This document shows, one piece after another, positions 45,332-57,302 of a stretch of DNA of 64,000 bases. Source of the DNA: Gerris lacustris (taxonomy: Eukaryota > Arthropoda > Insecta > Hemiptera > Gerridae). The DNA is taken from contig OX578281.1 of assembly GCA_951217055.1 (NCBI GenBank), forward strand, positions 34,277,036-34,341,035, written 5' to 3'. The first letter of the stretch is position 1. Every line of letters starts with the position of its first letter. The position numbers and the translations under genes are program-made. Under the pieces are notes generated by a model that was not told where the DNA came from, did no database searches, and saw only the letters and a list, made by a program, of their open reading frames with translations.

Positions 45332-46647
45332 TGCGACAATATTAAAGGGGGTGATTCCTCAGTTCATTTTATAAAAAATCGGTTCGATACAACTAAGACA
45401 AACTTCTCAACAACAACTTTCTCATATACGAGTTCATAATTACTTAGCCCAGTGATTTCCATTTATTAGTTTTCTTAGGTACATTTAGTTATTATTGAAC
45501 CTTTTACCTAGATGTATCAAAACATAACTTCTTCTCGGCAGGGAATTGAACCCGTCCTCTCTCTGAGAAAAGTCCTCTCTCTGTTTATAGCTTTAAACAC
45601 TGACGAAGAGACTCCGTCCGCGTTTAAAGCTATTTTCTCTACTAGTTTTTTCCGGAAAACGGCTTATATCGTTAGATTTGTATTTAAATGGACTATACAT
45701 TTTAAAAAATTTTAATCAAAATTGTCGGAACAGTTTTCGAGAAATAATTTTTTTAGAATTTTTGAGGGGTAGCGCCCCCAAATATAGAGCTAAAATTAAT
45801 TTCTCAATTTCGCCTCGGAGCATGATTTTTCTGAACATGTACACCAAGTTTCGTCAAAATTGGCCCTGTAGTTAGGAATTTTGCAGACAGACATTTTTTA
45901 ATAACCAATTTTTTGGACTCAGTTGACCTCAAAACGTGTAAATTCATCAAATCAAAAAATCGAATCTTGCGCCAAAACAATACTTTCTCTTTATATGAGA
46001 AAGTAAAAAAAGTGCTGAAGTAGAATGCAAGAACCCAATCTTCTTCTCATTGACTGGCGAAAACTCTGACATACGCCAAGGTCATTTCTAATTGAGTATT
46101 AATTGCTAGGTGCTAGGTGTAACAGTAATTAATACTTTCGAAGGTTTTGTAAGAGCAATACGGCCAGGAAATCTTTCAATGTACAACAGCTTCTATTGCA
46201 TTGCCATCAACAAGTTCATAAATGAAGTACATGTCAGTGTCTCGGCATTCCTATTCATGATGACGGACTTCGACAGATACAAAATGATTAATTATGAGGC
46301 GCATTCAAATGACATCCACGACAGAACAAAACAATTATTTAAAGTCGGATTGCGTTCGGAAATATTCCTGGAAATCAGTTTTATGATAAATGGACATGCA
46401 ATAAAGTGTTTTTTTTTTTGTTTTTTTATCTCGAAAACGAAGGAAGATACGACGAAAATTCAAGAGACCAAAAAGTTTCTTTAACTTAAAATATCAAAAT
46501 TATAAAAAAGTCAGTGACGTACACACTGTATCTTATCTTGGAAACAATGCATTTCTCGACTTTTGTTTGTAGGAATTTTTTTTGTTATAAAACGATCTGA
46601 GAAATCACCCCCATAAATATTGCCGCGGCTTTTTTAAACTCCCTGTA
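45332..46647. mobile_element. Composite bounded by GGGGGTGATTCCTCAG inverted repeats
   Basis: GCGACAATATTAAAGGGGGT then GATTCCTCAG at 45332-45361 is inverted at 46590-46626. The right end continues to GTTTAAAAAAGCC...TACAGGGAG-type sequence ending CTCCCTGTA at 46647, a Tc1/mariner-like terminus. The left terminus is eroded. The ORF at 46110-46484 inside has no recognisable domain, and an R3 copy lies within. Confidence 0.55.
45525..46010 (+). repeat. Repeat family R3, best-preserved copy
   Basis: It includes a minus-strand B box (GGAATTGAACC at 45542-45552), GTATTTAAATGGACTATAC, GAGGGGTAGCGCCCCCAAAT, GAGCTAAAATTAATTTCTCA and AAAACGTGTAAATTCATC. Counterparts are at 7181-8160 (inverse), 24970, 25844 and 50440-50705. 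Confidence 0.65.
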
Positions 46648-48130
46648 TAATAATAACTTTTGTTTTTAAAACAAAATCTTGAAGAATATTTTAGTACATT
46701 AATAGTGGAATTCGATAGTTAAAATCCCGGTAAGTCTTCTTCTCTTTAGTGTTGATTACTGCGCACAGCTTTACTTAATGAAGTTCTGCTTGTTTATTTA
46801 TCTTAGTTATAAAAAGGACAAATCAATAATATTTATTTTTCGTAAAGGGAAAAGAGGTATAGGTCTAGAAAGAAAATAACATGGAGCATGGGTATAATAA
46901 CAATAAAGTTTGAACAACGCCTATGGTTTTCACGGTCCGTGAATTTTTTATTACCAAAGAAAACCATTTTTAAAAAGGTATTTTTTCTGCTGAGTTGATG
47001 TGGATGGCTTGTAAAGTTTTATTTTTTCGACCGATAACATCTCCGAAATCAGGTGTTAAGTTCGTAGTTTCAGCGTATTCTAGTTTCAGACTATCTAGTA
47101 CGATTTCAGCCCTCATAAGATGAGGCTAAGGGGGTAACGGACCTGCCCGAGCTCTATCCGAGCCTTGCCGAGAATTTCAACCCCCCACCCAGTCTTCAAT
47201 CCGTACCGGTCCTTTGTACTGTGCGCATCTCTAAACCCAACCATATACATTTAAACCCGTTCGCGTACTCTCTGATTTACGTCGAAGTCATAAATAAATC
47301 AGAAATTTAATTAACAGCTTTTCACCACCTGGAAATAAAATGCAACTAAAAATAATATTAATTATTTAAGCGGTAGGTTAACGGTAAACCATGTTTTTAT
47401 GTTTTAAAATAATATTATATATTTATTATTTATAAATTAAAAATAATTGGATAAAATTAATTCTACTACAGAAGTAGAAAAAATCCCCTAACCACAGTTT
47501 TATGTTAAAATATAATCAAAACTGTGGATAATATTTTTAACATAATAAAATACTATATTATTGTTTGTTATTTTTTGAAATATATATAATTTGTTAAATA
47601 TATATGTCTTAAAAATAAAAAATTATAGTTTAAAAAGAGATATAAATGTAAAAATTTGCATAAATCATATTATCTATTTTTTTTATTTTTAAATGTATGT
47701 TAAATTTATCATGTTTTTGTTTTAATTGTAGATCTACATCACAAACCTTACTTGGGTCACTTACAAAAAAATAAAAATTCGGTTCATAAATCTTAAATAT
47801 GAAAAATAATGGCTACTCCCTACTTCTTTTGTATCATAATATTTTTAATTTCTCATTTCCTTTTACTACTAAGTCAGCAGGTGGTAGGTGGTTAGAAGCA
47901 GTCAACTAATTTATTTTTAACTGTTTTATTATTACTATTTCTATTTTAACATGTGGTAGGCATTTTTTATCATATTGTGTAAACCTAATGATTATTAGTA
48001 CACACACCTATATTAAATCACTCTGGCTTTTAATTTTAAATAATCTATAATAATTGTGTGTAACCACAATATACATAAAAATAACTATCAGAGAAGATCG
48101 TTTCAGTCCTTTGACTATTTTTAACTATCC
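46648..48130. other. AT-rich DNA with one GC-rich patch
   Basis: The patch at 47110-47230 (CTGCCCGAGCTCTATCCGAG, CCCCCCACCC) has no coherent frame. The remainder is AT-rich and unassigned. Confidence 0.4.
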
Positions 48131-48938
48131 TTCACCCCGCGCTGCGCACGGGGCTCATGCTAGGTATTAGTGGCTATGTTTCCTATTATCATAAGGCCTA
48201 GCAATTAAATGAAATGCCTTCATGTTTTTTTGTTTCAAAGCCTTTTAAGAATAGAATCAGGACTATATTATACATTATTCATTCTATTAGTAAGAATAAA
48301 GAATTATAATATTCTCCATTTTTAGTTTGGAGTCTATTTATATAAAAATAGTTAATCGTAACTAAGTAATGTAGTAATAAATTGCAATCAAATAGTAAAT
48401 ATAGCAATAGTAAAATATATGCAGTCAAAACCAATCAGACTGGGAAGTTATAGAACAATCATCAGCCATTGGTACATTAATTTAATTACCTGTCTATTCT
48501 CAATACGGCAGCTGCACCAGTAAATATTTAATAACTCTGGTTCTAAGACAAATTAATAAAATAATAGATACTCGATTTAAGGCAAGATTTAAGCATTAAT
48601 GTGAGGGTTTAAGCGCCCCAACCAGAAATTAAATCGGTCAACAATTTCGGATGCCATAAGAGCTCAATGTCAATTTTTTTTTAAAAAAATAATCAAATTT
48701 AGGTCTATTTAAGATAGAAACGACGGAGATGCGACAAAAAGTCATAAAACCAAAGTTTTCGATCTTTTAAAGTCAGTTACCGCTGGTGCAATCTGCTTTT
48801 GCAAAGCCTCAATAAGCTTCCAAAGAAAACTTTAAAGTTGCGTCCGACATTTGTTATTTTTTAAGGGGGGTAAAAGAATAATTAACTTTTCGGATTTTTC
48901 AGTGAACTGTGAGTCTCTAAATGGAACCAAATCAGGTT

Positions 48939-48939
<1 letters not shown>

Positions 48940-48996
<57 letters not shown>
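48940..48996. repeat. 57-bp poly-T run
   Basis: Uninterrupted T within the degraded Helitron region. The Phe-rich ORF through it is artificial. Confidence 0.98.
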
Positions 48997-49000
<4 letters not shown>

Positions 49001-49170
49001 AATTGTTAATAACTTTGGTTCTACCCAATATTTTTCGATGAAACCAATCTTAAAACATGCGCCACATGTTTGCTTATACCTCTGCGAAAAATTAATCTAT
49101 TTCGTTAAGCCAATTTTGCGCCTATAATGTCGGACTGTGGCTACAGTCACACCAACACACAGACAAAACT

Positions 49171-49178
<8 letters not shown>

Positions 49179-49257
<79 letters not shown>
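49179..49257. repeat. (TA)n microsatellite
   Basis: About 79 bp of TA with one G interruption. It sits at the AT-rich Helitron-like end and probably expanded from it. Confidence 0.97.
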
Positions 49258-50439
49258 ATAGTCGAAGGAAAGGTATGATATATGATCGTTGTAATTTTTT
49301 TGTATATTGTGGTTAGACAGTTTTATTGATTACTAGTCTTTACCTCATTCTAGGTATTAGTGGTTATGTCTCCTATTATCACGTAGTCCAAGCAATTAAA
49401 TGAAGTTCCTACATATTTTTTTTGTTTTCAAAGCCTTTTTAGAATAGAATCAGGACTATATTATACATTATTCATTCCATTACTATGAATAAAACACTCC
49501 GAATCGTAGTATGCAGTTATGCCTCTTACTTTATTATTAGGCACGATAAATAACTTTTTTTTTATCAAGATTGAATTTATTTAATCTCACAATAATTTGA
49601 ATTGTGTGGACAAAAATATATTCTTAATCTATGATCTATGCCTCTAGAACATTCATCATATGAATATAAAAATAAACAAGAAAAACCTAAATCAAATCAA
49701 ATTAATTCTTTTTTTTTTTATTAACTCATGAAAAGGTAAACAATATACGCATTACGATATATATATAAACGTGCAAACCTAAACGAGGGAGGTTATAGAA
49801 AATATTAGTTTTTAATTCATGTTTGTTTTGATGTAAAATAATCAATTACCGACATGGTTATGAAAAGTCTTTTTTTTATAAAGTTGATATGTAATATACT
49901 TTAGTTTTACTCAATATTTTTCGATGAAACAACATTCGCCACATGTTTGCGCTTACCTCTGCGAAAAAGCTAATCTATTAGCTAGTTTTACGCCTATAAA
50001 GTCGCGGTCTGGTGTTAACAGTCACACACGTATCCAGACAAAACTTTAATTTTATATAAATAGATTAAATTAATCAACCAGTATGTTTTTATTTTATTGT
50101 GTCCCAATTATAATTATGTTTTATTACCTAAAATAACTGCCTCTACAATAAATATATTACGTAAAAATAGTTGGTCCAACAACAATCTAGCTTTAACTAA
50201 ACATAGTGATACCGAATTTAAATCTAATAATATCTACCTTTTAAATTATTATTAAATACATTTAAAAAGATCAACTGGTGATATTACACATTTCATTTTC
50301 GAATATCAGTGAAATCTTATTTACTATCCTGAATATTTCGGAAACTAGGCTTTGCCCGTAAAACCGACTTATAAGGTTAAGTTCTTATTTAAATGGACTG
50401 TAAAATAGAATATTTCTAATCAAAATGATCTTCGCCGTT

Positions 50440-50705
50440 ATTAGAAATATATTTAAATTATCAATTTTTTTTTGAGGGGGGAGCAGCGCTCCTAAATTTA
50501 GAGCTAAAATTTATTTTTTCGATTTCACCTCGGGGAACACACATATATAGCGAAATTAGCCCAGAAGTGCAGGTCTGCAAAGATGACGAATAAACTTCTT
50601 TTTTTTTTTTTTTATTTACTCAGGGGACCGTAAAACGTGTCAATGATTCTTAGTATCACAAAACTTTCTCTCTGTGTATACCTACCATGTATACAAGAAA
50701 GTAAA
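50440..50705 (+). repeat. Repeat family R3, diverged copy
   Basis: GAGGGGGGAGCAGCGCTCCT, TTTAGAGCTAAAATTTATTT and CGATTTCACCTCGG parallel 45763-45825. GTAAAACGTGTCAATGATTC parallels the family's 3' part. Confidence 0.6.
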
Positions 50706-53339
50706 TTAAGAAAATAATTAAATAATTAAATGGGAGCTTTAGTAGTGTTACGCAGACAAGGCATAAAGGAGATAAGTATTTTGCTCTCACCCGCATCAAC
50801 TAACTTATTACCATTTCGGTTTCGATCCCCAAAGAGGTGAGACATTTTATATACTGACAACTGCAATGACTATATATTTAAAACTTACTCTCCTTTTGTA
50901 AACTTAAATGATATATAATTAAACATTTAAAGTTTAACATAAATAAAAAGTAAAAATTATAAATAAAGAAAAACTATCTTTTCTGAGTCGACATAGTTTA
51001 AAAAAAAAAACAACTTATATTTAATATAGAATGGTTTATTAACGATGTTAATTTTCTTTGAGTTTTATTTTTGGGAAGGATATTATGTTATATTTCTATT
51101 TTAATTATTCTGAAATTGAGTTACGAAGAGTAGTTTTGTATGATAAACAGATGATTCGTATTTTGTTGGGTTATTTATGATAAGCTATAATATTTTTCAT
51201 GGTTTTTAAGTAGTGTTGGGGTAAGAACGAATTCGTGATTTTGTCGAAAAACCTCATTTCGTGAGAGGGTCGGATAATTATATTACCCGTCAGGATTATG
51301 ATGACGTTCTTTAGTGAGCGGAAGTATTTATAAATTAAATACCAATTTGCGAAAATGCTTAATTTATTGCTGTCTTATACGCGGATTAGTCTTAGATTAT
51401 AATTTAAGCCAGATTTTAAGTAACTTTATCACAAAGTTTAAGTACTAATATACACACGTTCTTAAATCATATTATCTATGTTATCCTCTTCTACTCTTCT
51501 GCCTTACTCCTTAATACCCAATCCCTATAATTACTATAATAGTGTTTTCAGGTCAAAAACACTGTTTTGTATTAAGGAGTCACTTTACGTAATTTCAATT
51601 TATTTATCATTTTATTGGTTTTAATAACACTCTTTCAGTGTAGAAGCATAATTGCAAATTTATAATACAGATTTGATTGACTTGAATTAAAACTTGTTTT
51701 GTTCTTCATTTTTTTGTGGTTTTTTACTTGTTGCTCTTCATAACTTGTTTTTACCCACTTTATGCTCTTTAATGTTTTACTTCTCATTAAAAATATTATT
51801 TTTATAATTAAAAACTATATCAAGTTGTTTTTTTTTTAAATTTTAATTAAAAATATTTCTTCATTATTCTTTATAAAACAGCCACATTTCACCCTCATGG
51901 GCTTCCTCAGGCTTGTAACAAATTTTCTCATGCTTTTTTTTGTTTATTATATTTTCAAAATGGTCACTTTTGAGTCATATAAGTTAAAATTTTTCAAAAC
52001 AGTTTAGTCATTTTAATTTTCTTTTCTATTAGGAGAACCCATTATTAATACATTTTTCTTTTTGTGTGGTTGGCCCACATTTTAGAGATGATATCCCTTT
52101 GTCTAAATAGTACATTCGATTACGGGCCCCCCGATTTTCCAACCTCTTTTCCTAGGTGGCTGGATAACTGCAGATTTACCAAATGTTTCTATTAAATAAA
52201 TTAAATGAATCTTGTCTGTTTGACTAAATTATTTTTTATTATAATTTTTTGAATTACTCTTAAGAGATCTTTTAAAAAAAATGTACATATATACATAGTC
52301 TTGATTATAAAAATAAATATAAAAAAGGATTCAAATTTATATAGAATATTATAGAACCATTATTTTTATTTTTATTTATGAAAAATAGGAATGTGAAAAC
52401 AACAGGGGAGGAAAAAGAATTAGTTTTGACAAATTTGTTTTTATTATTTTTTGTTTATAAATAAAACTATTTTTTCTCCAGATATTTTTGTTTAGCAACC
52501 ACCTGCCAACTGTGACCGTTTCTCCACAACTGTACCTTGGTTTGGTTCCTAGAAACAATCTTCTTGGCACGTTAAAAAATAATTAAAAAGGTGGCCTGTT
52601 TGGTGTAAAGTAGTTTTGTCAAAGTTTCCTGGAATTAATAATATTCACAGTGACTACTGGAATTTTAATTGAAATTAAACCATTATTTTTCTTTTCTTTC
52701 TTTTGTTTACACTTAAAATATTTTATTATCTCAAAGGTTGGTAAAATAAACATATGTATATCAAATAATTCTTGGTAAATTACTCTTTTTCTTCAGGATT
52801 CTTTTTAATCTTCTTTTTTTATTTATTTTTTCTTCGAAACCGATTTTTTTTAAAATTAGTTCTCCTGATTCAAAGGCGTCTTTTCGTTATTTTATTTGGA
52901 TAGGATTATTTATTAATTTTGAAGTAGGTACATAGTTTAACATTTAAAATTAATTTTCTCAGCCCTACGTATTGGATCCAAGAAAAGTAAAGAAAGACTA
53001 TAAAAAGCTTAACCTTGATACAAAAATGTAATTAAACACACTTCTTGGCATACTAAAAGATCAAATGGCAGAGGACTTTTGGTGTGAGTATAACTATCGT
53101 AAATAATAAAAAATGGGAAAATTTGAGTATTTTGGATCGACTTGAAAAAAAGTTTAATGATATGAGCCGAAAGAATAAATGTAATCTCTACAATCCGATT
53201 GTAGAACATAGAACTAACTTGATTGGTCTACAAAATGAGAGAAATAAATGTAAGATTGTCTGACTGAAATTTCTTAGATAATTAGGGAAAGTGCGTTGAA
53301 GCGAGCGCAGCGAGCTTCCTACATTCAACGAAATATCCT
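50706..53339. other. AT-rich DNA, no gene recognised
   Basis: The longest unassigned stretch. Frames at 52376-52570, 53009-53209 and 53188-53415 have no recognisable features. No repeat pairs were recognised. Confidence 0.4.
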
Positions 53340-53509
53340 CCGTGTCTGTGTGACTGGAACGTAAAACGATATAACTTGAGCAAAAGTTGACCGATATTGA
53401 TGCAATTTGGTACACATGTTCATTTTATCAATGCTCAGGACGAGTTCGTTGGACAATGTTGTCTACCATAGCGTTCGCGCGGGAAAAAATTCTAACTTTA
53501 TATCTGTTA

Positions 53510-54087
53510 GTCCACAGGCCACCAAAAGAAGTGAGTCGCTGATTGATAAAGTTTTCTTACCTTATGGAATCGCTAATTTATGCCGTGTCCACCGATGTAT
53601 TGGGTATATGGCAACTGGGCGCTGGGCCATTTCTTTTTTGTTGACATGCCAAACTTACCCCTTCTGCGGGAACATTGAAAAGAGATAGATAAAGTTTTGA
53701 TTTTCATAGGATCGTTTAAATAAATTATTTAAAAAACAGTGGTACACGTGGCCACCGATAAGAGTGGGCCGTTTGGGGTGGCCACCGCCCCAAACATATC
53801 GCTCTGCGGGGACGTTAAAAAGAAAACGGCCCACTCGTATCGGTGGCCACCTTTACCACTGTTTTTGAAATAATTTAATTAAACGATCCTGTGAAAATCA
53901 AAACTTTATCTATCACTTTTCAATGTTCCCGCAGAAGGGCAAGTTTGGCATGTCAATAAAAAATAAATGGCCCAGCGTTCAGTTTCCATATAGCCAATTC
54001 ATCGGTGGACACGGCATAAATAAGCGATTCCATAAGGTAAGAAAACTTTATCAATCAGCGACTCACTTCTTATGGTGGCCTGGGGAC
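53510..54087. mobile_element. 578-bp full-length foldback MITE with TA duplication
   Basis: The left end GTCCACAGGCCACCAAAAGA mirrors the right (TCTTATGGTGGCCTGGGGAC), flanked by TA at 53508-53509 and 54088-54089. Inverted arms extend nearly to the centre: GAAGTGAGTCGCTGATTGAT, GGCCCAGCG, ATGTTCCCGCAGAAG, GTATCGGTGGCCAC and others pair. The R1 reference confirms a TA target. The ORFs at 53407-53688 and 53923-54120 lie across the arms and are mirror-image artefacts. Confidence 0.9.
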
Positions 54088-54190
54088 TATATATTCGACG
54101 AGACAAATATATTTTTTTAAATACAATTTTTTAATTTAAATCAAATTATAATTATTATTAACTACGGGAAACAGACAGTGAAAAATACAC

Positions 54191-54265
54191 TCCAGCGCCG
54201 GGATTTGAACCACGGGTCTCCTGTATTTCCAGTACAGATGCTCTTGCCAACTAAGCTACGCAGGA
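54191..54265 (-). tRNA. tRNA-like gene (probable GGA anticodon), SINE head, left arm
   Basis: Minus-strand mirror of 54620-54694, with the same box A (TAGCTTAGTTGG) and B box (GGTTCAAATCC). See that entry for the fold. It is likely a SINE promoter rather than a translation tRNA. Confidence 0.55.
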
Positions 54266-54619
54266 GAATGATTTTACACTGCCGTAATCGACAACTAGTC
54301 CCGAATCCAAGCTTTCAATATTCATATTCATTTAGACAGTCAATATTTATGACATTAGAACTAAACCGAGAATTAACGCTTATAATTATAAAGTACTCAA
54401 TTAGTACCTGTACCTTGTACAACAATTCGAAATTCAATTTTTAAGTTTTTTGTAGTTTTATACTACGGAAAGTTTAAATTTTAATATAAATCAAATTATA
54501 ATTATTATTAACTACGGGAAACATATCTAATGTCATAAATATTGACTGTCTAAATGTATATGAATATTGAAAGCTTGGATTCGGGACTAGTTATAGATTA
54601 CGGCAGTGAAAAATCATTC

Positions 54620-54694
54620 TCCTGCGTAGCTTAGTTGGCAAGAGCATCTGTACTGGAAATACAGGAGACCCGTGGTTCAAATCCCGGCGCTGGA
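54620..54694 (+). tRNA. tRNA-like gene (probable GGA anticodon), SINE head, right arm
   Basis: Acceptor TCCTGCG/CGCTGGA pairs except one T-T. The D stem is GCTT/GAGC, the anticodon stem CTGTA/TACAG with loop CTGGAAA. The T-loop GTTCAAATC is intact but its stem has two mismatches. Box A TAGCTTAGTTGG and B box GGTTCAAATCC are near-perfect RNA polymerase III promoters. A GGA anticodon would mean serine, yet the long variable arm of tRNA-Ser is absent, so it is probably a SINE head or pseudogene of another tRNA. Confidence 0.6.
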
Positions 54695-55254
54695 GTGTAT
54701 TTTTCACTGTCTGTTTCCCGTAGTTAATAATAATTATAATTTGATTTAAATTAAAATTTAAACTTTCCGTAGTATATAACTACCAAAAACTTGAAAACTT
54801 TTTTTAGTAAAACTAACAGCGACACTACTATGATGTGTTAAAGATCGCTAAAACTATTAAAGTGGACCTAAACGTTTTAAGTATAGAGTAAACAACGTTT
54901 TTATGATTTCTCACATTCTAACGTAACGATTTTAATAAAACTTCATATACATCGTCTAAAGTACAGTTGAAGCATGTAATATTTCAACTTGATACAAGCA
55001 AAGGTTTTTGAGTAGTGAAGTGATTAAGTGATACATTTATAATAATAGGTATTTTATAGGAGTGTATTATTATACATATAGGTTTATCTAGGAAGGTAAG
55101 CTTTATACCATGTACCCCCACTCAACCCCTCACTACCCTCTTCCACTTATCTTCAACTATGACATTCATCATGATTAATTTATTTCTTAATATTCAGTAT
55201 TTTATTGCCTCGCTTCAATGATAAAGCCACGCGATGCTTAGTTTAAAGCTTACT

Positions 55255-55520
55255 CATATATATTATGAAACAATGTAGGTAGAGGTAGAGGTGTGACATA
55301 TTTATTTCTGGCTCAGATTGTAATGAACTCTAATTTAAAATTAATAAGATGGGGGTCCAAAGAGCCTTGAGTTGATTCCAGTAAAGGATGGTACGACTGT
55401 GCTCGACTTGGCAGAGGCACCACCGTGCCCCCAGATAAGAAATAATTTTGATAGAGATAGAGAATGTACTTCAAAGAGTGTAGGCCCGACGTGATAGTTA
55501 CCGTAGGGACCACCAAACAT
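55255..55520 (+). repeat. Repeat family R4, copy 1
   Basis: GGGGGTCCAAAGAGCC, TTGATTCCAGTAAAGGATGG, TACGACTGTGCTCGACTTGG and GGCACCACCGTGCC match 62320-62400. It is preceded in both by a GGTAGAGG-GTG-TATTTATTTCTGG block. The class is unknown; the ORF at 55313-55516 is on the opposite strand and incidental. Confidence 0.7.
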
Positions 55521-57302
55521 ATATATTTGGATCTAAATTATTATAACACATTCGGTTTGCACATAAACTTTATATCAACATAATATATTATAAATTATTA
55601 ATTTCAGGTATAGGGTTAAATGTTGCAATAAAAGTGTTAATAGATATTTATGTTATATTGTGATAATGATTTCCAGTTAAGAGGAAAAGTTTTAAAGTTA
55701 ATGGAGTGTAATGTTACTTCATTCTAGGAATACTTGCCTTCTGAACTATACACAACTTTCTATTCCTTGTACCAGATAGAAAACTTGTAACACTATAATA
55801 ATTTCATACTTCATTGCCACATCAACCAAATTTCAATATTAAACCATTAGGTAAATACCATTGAGCAACAAACAGTGAATATCTATAGTACGTTTTTCCT
55901 TTATTTTATTTTTCCTCATCTTGACGTCCTAAAATCTTGTCTAAGGTGTATATAGGAAGAAGTATTGTTTTCACCCAAAACATCCGAGACCGAGATTTTA
56001 ACGGTATTTTCCGTTTGGGTGTTTTTAAGATCATTTGAGTGGTTTTTAGCTGGATGTCAGTCTGTCTGAGTCACGCATAACTCTCATATTTTTTCAACTT
56101 TACCTCTATTTTATTATTATTGTTTTTTTTTATACATATAATAAACGCACATTGACATTAACGACAACAGAGAAGAAAATAGTTATCTTACATTAATGGG
56201 TACCTTTATTATTTTTTCCGTGATCGGTGGCATAGATAGTATTGCTTAATGACTGCTCCATGTTAAGATAATATATAACATAATTGAATGAGTATTGCTT
56301 ACTCTAATAGTACCTGGCATTATGAATTGTCTAATATTATGTTAACATGTTTGTATATAACGTAACATAATGTATAGGTTAAGGTTACAACATACTATAC
56401 ATATACATAATATTGTTACAATAATAATGTTACAATGATAGGTTAATTATTACATACAAATTATTTTATAAAATATTTTCATGTTTGTATAATAATAATT
56501 ATTAGATAAAAATAACTTTATTCTTAACTTCAGTAAGTTCAGCGAACGTCTGTTAAGAATATGACCCCCGGATATTTTCTCTCTCTCTCTCGTAAATTAA
56601 CTATAAGGCTCTTGTGTAACGTTTTGTTTTGGTAGGTTTTAGTTTACTTTTATATATTATCCTGACTATTCATATTTTTTTCGGAGCTTATGTATAATTT
56701 ATGTTTGAGAAAGGAAAGCGATTATCGAGTGTTTGAGAAGCATTAAATTTAAATCTGGAGGGACCCCATGTTAATCTTGTGATAGGTTTGAAAAATTTAT
56801 AATATTCGGGGCCCCTGACAAGCGCACCTTAACCCCGTGATTGATTCACCTCACCTTCGTTCCAACACAAATTTGATACACAATCTCCGTTTACCTTTAA
56901 AAATATTTTATAAATACATAGTGTCTTAGAATATCTCAGCAGACCAGAGTTTACTATGATTTTTTCGAGGGACTGCTTTCTCCTAAACTGCTTAAAAATT
57001 CCATTATGGACCTAGACTATGATTATGCAAAACATTGGCTTATTTTTCAGTTAAAGTTAACAGTGCGTTAAATAAATATTTTGCACTTTATCATATTAAT
57101 AGTTAAGACATTTCCCAGAATTGTACCGAAACGATCTATCTTAAAAAATTATTATCTTAACAAAGGTAATAATATCTGGGTGAAGAAATAGTATGAAAAA
57201 CATATTTTCTTGATTTTAAGTACAGGGGTTCAGTTTCTTAAAAACATAAAAAAAATTACCAAGAGTGAAATACCCTTTTTGGTACTATCGAAAAATATTA
57301 TT
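55521..57302. other. AT-rich DNA, no gene recognised
   Basis: It contains a short CT repeat at 56578-56591 and a fragment GGATGTCAGTCTGTCTGAGTC at 56053 of transposon-body character. No frame of note. Confidence 0.4.

Larger units (their letters stand above)
48131..50065. repeat. Degraded Helitron-related tandem duplication
   Basis: CCCCG-CGCTGCGCA-CGGGG then CTCATG-CTAG at 48135-48163 is a textbook Helitron 3' hairpin and end. The next ~180 bp (GTATTAGTGGCTATG ... CAGGACTATATTATACATTA) recur at 49345-49510. A second pair, 49006-49175 and 49895-50065, ends in ACAAAACTTTAATTTTATAT; at 50065 the complement TCTATTTATATAAAATTAAA looks like a Helitron 5' end in minus orientation. The middle (48540-48900) is related to the Helitron bodies at 42400 and 44280. 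Confidence 0.6.
54126..54796. mobile_element. Foldback element carrying two divergent tRNA-like genes
   Basis: Arms 54130-54353 and about 54528-54770 are inverted copies (CAAATTATAATTATTATTAA, CTACGGGAAACAGACAGTG, CGCCGGGATTTGAACC, CGGGACTAGT, ATTCATATTCATTTAGACAG). The spacer 54354-54527 holds one more partial unit (TACTACGGAAAGTTTAAATT). A relative is at 31885-32300. It looks like two head-to-head SINE-like copies inserted in R1. Confidence 0.8.
53340..55250 (+). repeat. Dispersed repeat R1, copy 3, split by two insertions
   Basis: Compared with copies 1 and 2 the R1 sequence runs 53350-53509, resumes at 54088-54125 (TTCGACGAGACAAATATATT then TTTTAAATACAATTTTTTA), and resumes again at about 54797 (TTTTTTTAGTAAAACTAACA), continuing to about 55250. 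The interruptions are exactly the two foldback elements annotated separately. Confidence 0.85.

Noticed and set aside
48921..49127. Phe-rich ORF
   Set aside because: Product of a 57-T homopolymer.
52376..52570. 64-codon minus-strand ORF as a transposase fragment
   Set aside because: No motif beyond chance; the surroundings are AT-rich without termini.
53407..54120. Two ORFs (93 and 65 codons) as a possible gene pair
   Set aside because: They lie in the two arms of a palindromic MITE and are inverse images.
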